A stretch of DNA of 8,229 bases. It comes from DATFAS01 sp035254305. GTDB lineage: Bacteria; Bacillota; Bacilli; Aneurinibacillales; RAOX-1. Every line of letters begins with the position of its first letter. The stretch's first letter is position 1. A program made the position numbers and the translations under genes. The stretch is taken from contig DATFAS010000026.1 in assembly GCA_035254305.1 (NCBI GenBank), forward strand, positions 1-8,229, given 5' to 3'. Positions 1-5,083 of this stretch are shown one piece after another. The notes under the pieces are model-generated. The model saw only the letters and a program-made list of their open reading frames with translations, had not been told where the DNA came from and searched no databases.

Positions 1-2
1 TT

Positions 3-1043
3 ACACTAAATGGTTGTTCAAATACTCAAACTTCAAGTCCTTCTCAAAAAATAAAACAGCAAGAGCAATCTGTGGATCAACCGACTTTTGTGCCTAAAAT
101 GGAAGAATTAAAGGTACAGAGTGTTGATCCAGGAATAGAACTAAATGTTCTACATAAATTCAATTCAGAGAAGAAGGAATTTACAGGAAAAGAGGTCGTT
201 CTATTCTTGGAGCCATATAGCGTTCCGACGGCTGCAGCTTTTGATGTAACGGGTTATTCTTGGATGGAGGCCTATGCTAAAAAAGGTTACGATACGTGGG
301 CAATGGATTTTCGCGGATTTGGAAATTCAACCCGACCTGAAGTGATGAGTAAACCAGCTACGCAAAATCCTCCAACTGTTCGGGCAACAGATGCTATCAA
401 GGATTTAGAAGCAGTTATTCAGCATATTAAAAAGACGCGAAATGTAGACAAGATAAGCATTATTGGATGGTCATGGGGAGCAGTTGTGGCAGGGATGTAT
501 GCAACCGATCATTCGGATTCAATTGACAAACTAGTATTATATGGGGCAATGCATGGTTTTTCATTGCCAGAAATGGCAACAAGTTATGAAGCAAAGGAGA
601 AGCCAGGTGAGATTAATCCCAAAATGCCCGCTTACCAGATGATTTCTTACGAAAAAGGTATGCATCATTGGCACATGATGATGGGAGATAAACAATTAGT
701 TTCAAAGGAAGCATATGAGCAGGTAGAAAAAGTGTTTGTTGCATCTGACCCTGAGAGTAGCAAGCAACCTGACAAGGAAATTCGAAGACCAATGGGTCCT
801 TTGGTGGATCTCTATTATATTTGGTCAAATAAACCGATTTTCGATGCACAGAAAATTAAAGTACCAACCTTGGTTATTCGAGGAGACCAAGATTTTTTTG
901 CAGATCCTACATTAATAGATAAACTGACAAATGCATCGAAGAAGAAAGAAGTAGTTGTAAAGGAAGCAACCCATTGGTTAATTTACGAAAAGAATCGGCA
1001 GCAGCTGTTGGATAACGTGGAAGATTTTTTGAAAGAAAATTAA
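3..1043 (+). CDS. Alpha/beta-hydrolase lipoprotein (5' end missing)
   Basis: This is the 3' part of a gene that begins before the window. The open frame runs back to base 3, and bases 6-17 encode L-N-G-C, a Gram-positive lipobox, followed by a Ser/Gln/Lys-rich linker. The GTG at 72 is therefore not the real start. The product should be a lipid-anchored enzyme on the outer face of the membrane. The fold is an alpha/beta hydrolase. Counting from the GTG at 72, the nucleophile elbow G-W-S-W-G has Ser134, the acid is probably Asp274 in GDQDFF, and the base is His301 in ATHW. The segment DFRGFGNSTRP after strand 4 and the lid-like region around residues 165-250 are typical of the fold. All three catalytic residues are present, so it is probably an active esterase or lipase-like hydrolase. 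The substrate cannot be read from sequence. No neighbour suggests a pathway. Confidence 0.88.
   Translation, partial: TLNGCSNTQTSSPSQKIKQQEQSVDQPTFVPKMEELKVQSVDPGIELNVLHKFNSEKKEFTGKEVVLFLEPYSVPTAAAFDVTGYSWMEAYAKKGYDTWAMDFRGFGNSTRPEVMSKPATQNPPTVRATDAIKDLEAVIQHIKKTRNVDKISIIGWSWGAVVAGMYATDHSDSIDKLVLYGAMHGFSLPEMATSYEAKEKPGEINPKMPAYQMISYEKGMHHWHMMMGDKQLVSKEAYEQVEKVFVASDPESSKQPDKEIRRPMGPLVDLYYIWSNKPIFDAQKIKVPTLVIRGDQDFFADPTLIDKLTNASKKKEVVVKEATHWLIYEKNRQQLLDNVEDFLKEN
6..17 (+). other. Lipobox of the partial hydrolase lipoprotein
   Basis: Four in-frame codons (cta aat ggt tgt) give L-N-G-C. This fits a signal peptidase II site, with Cys becoming the lipidated first residue of the mature protein. The following residues (SNTQTSSPSQ) form the polar linker usual after such a cysteine. 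The hydrophobic h-region lies outside the window, so the call rests on the motif and linker only. Asn at the -2 position is less common than Ala or Ser. Confidence 0.7.
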
Positions 1044-1073
1044 AGACTCTTAGTCATACCGTGATTATCTAAA

Positions 1074-1102
1074 TTCAACCCCTTCTGGCGGTTCAACCCC
1101 TT
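1074..1102. repeat. Short 18-bp-period direct repeat
   Basis: The 11-mer ttcaacccctt occurs at 1074-1084 and again at 1092-1102, giving about 1.6 copies of an 18-bp unit just downstream of the hydrolase stop. No coding or structural role is evident. Confidence 0.5.
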
Positions 1103-1131
1103 AAAAATCTATGATTAGGAGTTGTAGAAAA

Positions 1132-1169
1132 TTCAATTTTAAGGAAGGTAGCTACCCGCGAAAATTGAA
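1132..1169. repeat. Inverted repeat around a 10-bp palindrome
   Basis: The arms ttcaatttt (1132-1140) and aaaattgaa (1161-1169) are exact reverse complements. They enclose the perfect palindrome ggtagctacc (1147-1156). The element could fold as a hairpin in RNA and may end the hydrolase transcript, but no T-tract follows, so it is not a convincing intrinsic terminator. The 10-mer gaaggtagct inside it recurs in the stem-loop at 1442-1481. Confidence 0.5.
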
Positions 1170-1252
1170 GCAAAACTTTAAATTCGCCTTATTTAAGGTA
1201 TATTAGGAGTTTTTATAGAATAAAGTTATCATGGAAGGAAAACGAACAGCAT

Positions 1253-1258
1253 GGAGGG
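1253..1258 (+). promoter_or_regulatory. Ribosome binding site of the 57-codon small gene
   Basis: GGAGGG lies 6 nt before the ATG at 1265. This is a near-ideal Shine-Dalgarno sequence and the main reason for believing the short gene is translated. Confidence 0.65.
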
Positions 1259-1264
1259 TTTGGG

Positions 1265-1438
1265 ATGGATTTGCGGGTCATTGATCTTCAGTATCGATTA
1301 GAGCAGACACAAAGGCATTTAAAAGGAAATCGTTATTTAAGCCAATTGTATAAAGATGATATCAAAGAGATTGAGAAAATACTAATGGAAATTGAGGCTA
1401 TGGTTGAGCTTCAAATTGGACATACGTATATTATGTAA
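1265..1438 (+). CDS. Small helical protein of unknown function (57 aa)
   Basis: I do not recognise this protein. It starts at an ATG with a strong GGAGGG site 6 nt upstream and stops at TAA 1436-1438, directly before a perfect stem-loop. The product begins MDLRVIDLQYRLEQ and is almost wholly charged and helical. Heptad-like Leu/Ile spacing and an acidic stretch (DDIKEIEKILMEIEAM, residues 31-46) suggest one or two amphipathic helices, possibly a helical hairpin. There is no signal peptide, Cys or membrane segment. Its size recalls the Spo0E-type phosphatases of Bacillales, but the S-x-x-L-D signature of that family is absent. It stands alone between the hydrolase gene and the convergent haemoglobin gene. 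RBS, length and terminator support a real gene; function is unknown. Confidence 0.6.
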   Translation: MDLRVIDLQYRLEQTQRHLKGNRYLSQLYKDDIKEIEKILMEIEAMVELQIGHTYIM

Positions 1439-1441
1439 TGA

Positions 1442-1481
1442 AACGAAGGTAGCTTGGATCTTTAAGGAAGCTACCTTCGTT
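1442..1481. terminator. Perfect 14-bp stem-loop between convergent genes
   Basis: The arms aacgaaggtagctt (1442-1455) and aagctaccttcgtt (1468-1481) are exact reverse complements with a 12-nt loop. The element sits between the stop of the 57-codon gene (+, ends 1438) and the stop of the haemoglobin gene (-, ends 1485). It is best read as a shared bidirectional terminator. The T-tracts are weak on both sides, so termination efficiency is uncertain. Confidence 0.7.
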
Positions 1482-1484
1482 ACG

Positions 1485-1880
1485 TTATTGGTTGGTGTCA
1501 GAAGAATTCACCATGATCGATGCAACATGGGTAAGTCTTTCGTAAAAAACGTCTCGAATGGGACCTTTTAGATCAATTTCATCCATAGCAGCTCTCATAC
1601 AGCGTAACCAAGCCTGTGCCCTTGCAGGAGTAATGGTAAAAGGAAGGTGTCTTTCACGCATCGCAGGTGGACCATAGACCTGACTATAGAGTGGTGGGCC
1701 TCCAAGGAATTGGGTCAAGAACATTTTTTGCTTTTTCATGATAATGGTAATATCATCCTGAAATAAAGGTCGTAAAATAGGATCTGCATAAACCTTTGGA
1801 TAGAAGTTTTGGACAAGCTTTTCAATGGTTTCCTCCCCACCTATTTCTTCATAAGGAGTTGTTGTATTTGACCATGTCAA
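1485..1880 (-). CDS. Group II truncated haemoglobin (YjbI-type)
   Basis: This is a 131-aa haem protein of the truncated (2-on-2) globin family, group II, very like B. subtilis YjbI in length and layout. Visible landmarks are Phe26-Tyr27 (B9-B10; the Tyr normally hydrogen-bonds haem ligands), the QKMFLTQFLGGPPLY segment in helix E, the proximal His78 (F8) in RERHLPF, and Trp91 (G8) in AQAWLRCM. Group II members bind O2 tightly and are implicated in O2/NO chemistry; the exact role here is inferred. The start is TTG at 1880, served by GGAAGGTG 7 nt upstream, and it gives the family's usual N-terminus (TTTPYEEIG). An Fnr/Crp-like palindrome lies 60-75 nt upstream. The gene stands 70 nt downstream of the GNAT gene on the same strand and is not next to a yjbH homologue. 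By my alignment the position equivalent to E7 is Ile47. Confidence 0.93.
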   Translation of the reverse strand: MTWSNTTTPYEEIGGEETIEKLVQNFYPKVYADPILRPLFQDDITIIMKKQKMFLTQFLGGPPLYSQVYGPPAMRERHLPFTITPARAQAWLRCMRAAMDEIDLKGPIRDVFYERLTHVASIMVNSSDTNQ

Positions 1881-1887
1881 CGGTTTT

Positions 1888-1895
1888 CACCTTCC
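1888..1895 (-). promoter_or_regulatory. Ribosome binding site fixing the TTG start of the haemoglobin
   Basis: Read on the minus strand, GGAAGGTG ends 7 nt before the TTG at 1880. The nearest ATG is out of frame, so this site decides for TTG. Confidence 0.7.
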
Positions 1896-1912
1896 TTTTG
1901 TTAGTAAATCAC

Positions 1913-1955
1913 AGTGTAATGGAAGAAAGATAAAGCTGCTGTGATGGAAATCACT
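1913..1955 (-). promoter_or_regulatory. Fnr/Crp-type operator and -10 box of the haemoglobin gene
   Basis: On the plus strand, TGTGA-tggaaa-TCACT (1940-1955) matches the Fnr/Crp-family pattern TGTGA-N6-TCACA/T. Its centre is 1947.5. On the minus strand a plausible -10 hexamer TACACT lies at 1918-1913. That puts the start point near 1906 and the palindrome at about -41.5, the class II activator position. No -35 hexamer is recognisable at 1936-1941, as expected for an activator-dependent promoter. The site overlaps the stop codon of the upstream GNAT gene. Pattern and geometry are seen; binding by Fnr is inferred. Confidence 0.55.
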
Positions 1956-2400
1956 GATAAACTTTTTCCATTAGCACTGTACTAGTAAAGGGATTTATTC
2001 GTTTTGGAGTAAACCCAAAGCGCTTATAAAGCTTTTGAGCTTCTTCATTTTTTAGATCTACGTAGAATCTTAGAGTGGTAAAATCGCGGTGTCTTGCATA
2101 GTTCTCTAGGTCCTGAATGTAATAAGTAGCAATCCCTTGCCCTTGATATTTACGATCAATCACACACAATTCAAGGATCATAACAGGCGGCTTTTCTGTC
2201 CAGCTTAGAAAACCAATGCGTACTCCCTTTTTCGTTGTAAGCAATACAACTCTTGTATGTTTATTAAGTAAATGAATCACTTTATCTTCGGTTAAACCGT
2301 ATGATGAAGGGTAACTAGCAAGATTTTCTTGGATAAGCTGCAGTAGAAAGGGATCATCCTTATGTGGTATTCGATTTCGAATGCGAAATGGTTTTCCCAT
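1951..2400 (-). CDS. GNAT-family N-acetyltransferase
   Basis: This is a 149-aa single-domain acetyltransferase of the GNAT superfamily, which moves an acetyl group from acetyl-CoA to an amine. Motif A, which binds the CoA pyrophosphate, is Q86-G-Q-G-I-A in RKYQGQGIATYYIQ. It is preceded by the strand VMILELCVI and followed by the motif B region N118-EEAQKLYKRFGF, whose Tyr125 is in the place of the usual general acid. The substrate (antibiotic, peptide or small amine) cannot be inferred. The longest frame would start at a GTG at 2412, but that GTG lies inside the Shine-Dalgarno sequence AAGAGGTG. The ATG at 2400, 9 nt downstream of GAGGTG, is the better start (MGKPFRIRNR). The gene lies between the tatA terminator and the haemoglobin gene. 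Its stop codon overlaps the putative Fnr site. Confidence 0.88.
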   Translation of the reverse strand: MGKPFRIRNRIPHKDDPFLLQLIQENLASYPSSYGLTEDKVIHLLNKHTRVVLLTTKKGVRIGFLSWTEKPPVMILELCVIDRKYQGQGIATYYIQDLENYARHRDFTTLRFYVDLKNEEAQKLYKRFGFTPKRINPFTSTVLMEKVYQ

Positions 2401-2409
2401 CTTAAACTT

Positions 2410-2415
2410 CACCTC
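2410..2415 (-). promoter_or_regulatory. Ribosome binding site that moves the GNAT start to 2400
   Basis: On the minus strand GAGGTG (preceded by AA) ends 9 nt before the ATG at 2400. The GTG of this motif is the start codon of the longest open frame, and it cannot be both start and Shine-Dalgarno. Confidence 0.65.
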
Positions 2416-2449
2416 TTCATATGTCTATGAAGGGTATGTTGACAAAGTG

Positions 2450-2490
2450 AAAAATAAAGATTCTCCGAAATGAGGAGAATCTTTATTTTT
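2450..2490 (-). terminator. Intrinsic terminator of tatA
   Basis: A perfect 17-bp stem (2450-2466 with 2474-2490) and a 7-nt loop, with a GC core GGAGAATC/GATTCTCC and an A/T end that supplies the U-tract. It touches the tatA stop codon (2490-2492), so the gene is a single-gene transcript. The symmetry would also stop transcription from the other side. Confidence 0.85.
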
Positions 2491-2675
2491 TACTTTATTT
2501 GCTTAGTTTCTTCTTTTTTCTCATCTTCATCCATGATTCCTCTAGTGGAATCCTTGAATTCCTTTAGAGTTTTTCCAACAGCTCGTCCTAGCTCTGGTAG
2601 TTTACTTGGGCCAAAAATAATGAGGGCAATAATAAGGATAAGAATGAGACCGGGAAATCCAATATTGGAAAACAT
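2490..2675 (-). CDS. tatA: Sec-independent translocase subunit TatA
   Basis: This 61-aa protein is the small pore-forming subunit of the twin-arginine translocation pathway, which exports folded proteins with RR signal peptides. It has the family layout: a short extracytoplasmic N-terminus with IGFPG, one membrane helix (about residues 8-20, LILILIIALII), the hinge F21-G-P, and an amphipathic helix SKLPELGRAVGKTLKEFK. A charged Lys/Glu-rich tail follows. Length is typical for Bacillus TatA. A TTG at 2681 would lengthen the frame by two codons but lies only 1-2 nt from the Shine-Dalgarno AGAAGG. The ATG at 2675 has the proper 7-nt spacing. No tatC is adjacent and a terminator follows at once, so its partner must be encoded elsewhere. 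It could be an orphan TatA like TatAc of B. subtilis. No twin-arginine substrate is visible in this window. Confidence 0.95.
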   Translation of the reverse strand: MFSNIGFPGLILILIIALIIFGPSKLPELGRAVGKTLKEFKDSTRGIMDEDEKKEETKQIK

Positions 2676-2682
2676 ATCCAAA

Positions 2683-2688
2683 CCTTCT
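2683..2688 (-). promoter_or_regulatory. Ribosome binding site that fixes the tatA start
   Basis: AGAAGG on the minus strand ends 7 nt before the ATG at 2675. It is too close to the in-frame TTG at 2681 for that codon to be used. Confidence 0.65.
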
Positions 2689-2712
2689 TTCGAGTTTTCT
2701 ATTATTTAAGTG

Positions 2713-2742
2713 TACCCTAAAATTAGACGGTTTAACAAGGAA
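2713..2742 (-). promoter_or_regulatory. Possible tatA promoter
   Basis: Read on the minus strand, TTGTTA and TACACT are separated by 18 nt in the divergent region upstream of tatA. Both hexamers match the sigma-A consensus at four positions. The match is moderate and unsupported by other evidence. Confidence 0.35.
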
Positions 2743-2778
2743 CTTTTGTGTTTTTTACATAGAAGGAGTTCCCAAAAC

Positions 2779-2788
2779 ATGGTATGAT
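2779..2788 (+). promoter_or_regulatory. Extended -10 promoter of the 309-aa gene operon
   Basis: ATGGTATGAT contains TATGAT (2783-2788, five of six to the sigma-A -10 box) with the TGn extension directly upstream. The -35 position (2760-2765, tagaag) is poor, which an extended -10 can compensate. A start point near 2795 gives a leader of about 24 nt before the ATG at 2819, which carries the Shine-Dalgarno AAGGGG at 2807-2812. Confidence 0.5.
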
Positions 2789-2818
2789 AGAGAAGAACTT
2801 GGATGAAAGGGGATCTTT

Positions 2819-3748
2819 ATGAAGGGGGAAATATTTACACCCGTTAGCCTTGTGAAAAAAACATTCAAACATGGGGAACGTTCCCTTTCCAGAGAAGAAA
2901 TTGCTCAGCGATTGCACGCGTTCACCGAAGATGAAAATTTTAACCTAGAAGCTTGCATTCAAGCTGCATTGAATCATCCTTTTTCACCGTTTCGTGAAGG
3001 GAATTCTAGGGCCATTATTGAATATGTATATGAATCACAACCTCTAGCCAACCATGTTTATCGGTTGCTTACTGAGGCAGGTCTTCCTCTAAGTGAAGAC
3101 AAGATACTAAGGAAGCTCAGAGGATTAAATTTAATTTCCTGGAATTATTCTTTTGATAGGCTTGGACTTTATGGGGATAGTCGCTTTTCCCAACTACAAA
3201 CCGATCTACGATGGTGTTGTGCAGATTGGGAGATAGTGAATGATGACATTTATTCCTACCTAACCAAACAAGGGATAAAAGAAATGTTTTTAAATGACAT
3301 TGCTTTTCTAATCCAAAGTAAGTTACATGTCAGCAAGAACCACAGATTGTTTGTGCCTCAGGTCGATCAACGCTTCGTTATCGAAGGGGACAAGCTGTAT
3401 TTATTGGATGCCTCTAATGAACAGCAATCTGTAGATAATTCCAGTACCAATTTCATGAAAGAAATGAATGATAGGATAAACGAATCTTATTCGGAGGTGG
3501 CCGTAGCCATGAATCAGGAAACTTTAGATCGTGAACAAAACTTATCGAATACTGTGGTGGATGAAGTGGTTTCCGACCTAATGGGTGCTTTAATAAAGCT
3601 AGAAAAGCGTTCTAACGATATGCAGCAGGAAGTATTGCAACATTTTGCATCGGGTAATTTGGGAGCCATCGAATTCTTAATGAAGGAAAAAGAAAAAAAC
3701 GAGAAAGTCCTAGCCAAGCTTCAAGAAATAGTTGAAGAACTATCTTAA
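2819..3748 (+). CDS. Unrecognised 309-aa protein: winged-helix-like repeats plus helical tail
   Basis: I do not recognise this family. The start is an ATG with AAGGGG 6 nt upstream. Residues 9-200 look like two or three degenerate copies of a winged-helix-like unit. Each opens with an amphipathic helix and a turn (VKKTFKHGERSLSREEIAQRL near 12-32; VYRLLTEAGLPLSEDKILRKL at 80-100; IYSYLTKQGIKEMFLNDI at 144-161). The later two end in an aromatic strand pair (DSRFSQLQTDLRWCCADWE; DQRFVIEGDKLYLLD). This recalls HARE-HTH domains, such as that of the RNA polymerase delta subunit. Residues 205-309 are polar and helical, probably coiled coil. The segment 271-291 closely resembles residues 36-56 of the next protein. 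There is no signal peptide or membrane helix, so it is presumably cytoplasmic. DNA binding is a guess from the fold. It is the first gene of a three-gene unit with the 90-aa gene and an FMN enzyme. Confidence 0.85.
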   Translation: MKGEIFTPVSLVKKTFKHGERSLSREEIAQRLHAFTEDENFNLEACIQAALNHPFSPFREGNSRAIIEYVYESQPLANHVYRLLTEAGLPLSEDKILRKLRGLNLISWNYSFDRLGLYGDSRFSQLQTDLRWCCADWEIVNDDIYSYLTKQGIKEMFLNDIAFLIQSKLHVSKNHRLFVPQVDQRFVIEGDKLYLLDASNEQQSVDNSSTNFMKEMNDRINESYSEVAVAMNQETLDREQNLSNTVVDEVVSDLMGALIKLEKRSNDMQQEVLQHFASGNLGAIEFLMKEKEKNEKVLAKLQEIVEELS

Positions 3749-3753
3749 CCTAA

Positions 3754-4026
3754 GTGGGAACAGTACGAGTGGATGATAATTTAACCTTTTCTGCAAGATT
3801 TGAACGGCTCCGCCAAATCCTTGCAAGACGAGAAGACCAATTAAAGATATTAGAACACGAGGTACTGCATTGGTTTAAATTAGGAAACATTTTGGAAATC
3901 AAACAGTTAATGGAAAAGAAGGACCAAATCTTATCAACGAATCATAAGCTTCGTCTCTTCATCATAAAGTGGGAAAAGGAGAATTTGGACAATCTGTCAG
4001 AAAAGCAGCTTTACACTTCTATCTAA
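3754..4026 (+). CDS. Unrecognised 90-aa helical protein, paralogous to the tail of the upstream protein
   Basis: I do not recognise this family. The gene starts only 5 nt after the 309-aa gene and is probably translationally coupled to it. The start is uncertain. GTG 3754 follows directly on an in-frame TAA and has no Shine-Dalgarno. GTG 3769 has a weak GTGGGA 9 nt upstream and would give 85 aa. The product is highly charged and helical throughout (FERLRQILARREDQLKILEHEV, then LMEKKDQILSTNHKLRLFIIKWEKENL), suggesting a coiled coil or helical hairpin. Residues 36-56 share 10 of 21 positions with residues 271-291 of the upstream protein, with the pattern EVL-xx-F-xx-GN-xxx-I-xx-LM-xx-K. That suggests an old duplication or two partners built on one interaction module. 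It may bind its neighbour; no activity can be assigned. Confidence 0.75.
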   Translation: MGTVRVDDNLTFSARFERLRQILARREDQLKILEHEVLHWFKLGNILEIKQLMEKKDQILSTNHKLRLFIIKWEKENLDNLSEKQLYTSI

Positions 4027-4027
4027 C

Positions 4028-4034
4028 GGGGAGG
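4028..4034 (+). promoter_or_regulatory. Ribosome binding site that moves the nitronate monooxygenase start to 4042
   Basis: GGGGAGG ends 1 nt before the ATG at 4036, which is too close to serve it, and 7 nt before the in-frame GTG at 4042, which is ideal. Confidence 0.7.
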
Positions 4035-4041
4035 AATGTGC

Positions 4042-5004
4042 GTGAGCAGTAATCGTATCTGTCAATTATTAAATATTGAATTTCCCATTCTTGAGGGCGG
4101 ATTAGCCTATATTGGGAATGGAGCATTGGCTGCCGCTGTATCGAATGGGGGAGGACTTGGTGTAATTGGCTCTGCAGGTCGTTCTGCGGAGGGGTTGGCC
4201 GACCAGATTCGGATAGCTTGTGAATTGACAGATAAACCCCTAGGGGTCAATCTACCGTTAAGTGAACATAGGGATTCCTCTGATTATGTACAGGTTATCC
4301 TTGATAATAAGGATCGGATTAAGGCTATCAGTTTATCAGCTGGAAACCCTCGACCTCTTATCCCTGTTTTTAAAGAAGCTGGTTTTGTGGTGATGGTTCT
4401 TACCTCAACAGTTGTTCATTCTGTTAAAGCAGAGCAAGCTGGAGCTGATCTCGTGATTTGTGAGGGATTTGAGGCAGGTGGACATAATGGCCCAGCAGAG
4501 CTTACCCTTTTCTCCCTTATTCCTCAGGTAGCCAAAGCTGTTAGTATTCCAGTGGTGGCTGCAGGTGGAATTTCAGACGGTAGAGGGATTGCTGCCGCCA
4601 TGCTTCTAGGAGCAGATGGTGTACAGCTTGGAACCCGATTTATTGCCACACAAGAATGTGAGGCACATCCTGATTACAAACAATTACTTGTTGAAGCCTC
4701 AGATGATGCTACAGTTGTCATTGAAAGATCTATTGGTCGCGTGACAAGAGTCTTGAAGGGACCGTTTGTTGATAAGATCTTAGAGATAGAGAAAACTCGT
4801 CCTACGATTGAAGAATTACTCCCTTATATACGCGGGAATAATAACAAAATTGCAGCTATTGATGGACATCTTCAAGAAGGATGGTTGAATTGTGGTCAGA
4901 GTGTGGGATTAATTCATGAGATTGACAGTGCGGCTGAGGTTGTAAGAAAACTTGCTTCTGAGTCAAAAGATATCCTATCTTTAGCATCTACGTCTTATTT
5001 TTAA
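4042..5004 (+). CDS. Nitronate monooxygenase / FabK-like FMN enzyme
   Basis: This 320-aa TIM-barrel flavoenzyme belongs to the nitronate monooxygenase (2-nitropropane dioxygenase) / enoyl-ACP reductase II superfamily. Features seen: the N-terminal barrel strand with FPILEGGLAYIGNG (14-27), VSNGGGLGVIGSAG (33-46), GVN (68-70), SAGNP (99-103), and E141-G-F-E-A-GGH-NG with His148 at the usual catalytic position. FMN-phosphate loops follow at AAGGISDG (173-180) and QLGTRF (195-200). Nitronate monooxygenases oxidise toxic alkyl nitronates; FabK reduces enoyl-ACP in fatty acid synthesis. The EGxEAGGH-G and GTRF motifs are shared with FabK, so annotation transfer is unsafe. The neighbours are not fatty acid genes, which slightly favours nitronate monooxygenase or an unassigned oxidoreductase. 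The start is GTG 4042, chosen by RBS spacing. It is the last gene of the unit that begins at 2819, 15 nt after the 90-aa gene. Confidence 0.85.
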   Translation: MSSNRICQLLNIEFPILEGGLAYIGNGALAAAVSNGGGLGVIGSAGRSAEGLADQIRIACELTDKPLGVNLPLSEHRDSSDYVQVILDNKDRIKAISLSAGNPRPLIPVFKEAGFVVMVLTSTVVHSVKAEQAGADLVICEGFEAGGHNGPAELTLFSLIPQVAKAVSIPVVAAGGISDGRGIAAAMLLGADGVQLGTRFIATQECEAHPDYKQLLVEASDDATVVIERSIGRVTRVLKGPFVDKILEIEKTRPTIEELLPYIRGNNNKIAAIDGHLQEGWLNCGQSVGLIHEIDSAAEVVRKLASESKDILSLASTSYF

Positions 5005-5047
5005 CCGAATAATAAAATCACCTTCATTTGGTATGTGAACCAAGTCT

Positions 5048-5053
5048 TATAAA
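5048..5053 (+). promoter_or_regulatory. Possible -10 box before the small ORF/RNA
   Basis: TATAAA matches the -10 consensus at five of six positions and lies about 36 nt before the ATG at 5084. No good -35 hexamer is present at 16-18 nt spacing, so independent transcription of the small ORF region is uncertain. Confidence 0.25.
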
Positions 5054-5083
5054 TAGTCTAGTAATAGAAGGTTATTTGGTAAG

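Noticed and set aside
72..74. GTG as the start of the alpha/beta hydrolase
   Set aside because: The frame continues upstream to the window edge with a lipobox and linker, and no Shine-Dalgarno sequence precedes this GTG.
1265..1438. Spo0E-like aspartyl-phosphate phosphatase
   Set aside because: Length and helical nature fit, but the conserved S-x-x-L-D signature is missing, so the name is not justified.
2470..2709. Plus-strand open frame of 79 codons opposite tatA
   Set aside because: It lies antisense to a clear tatA gene, begins inside the tatA terminator, and its composition reflects the complement of a membrane-helix gene.
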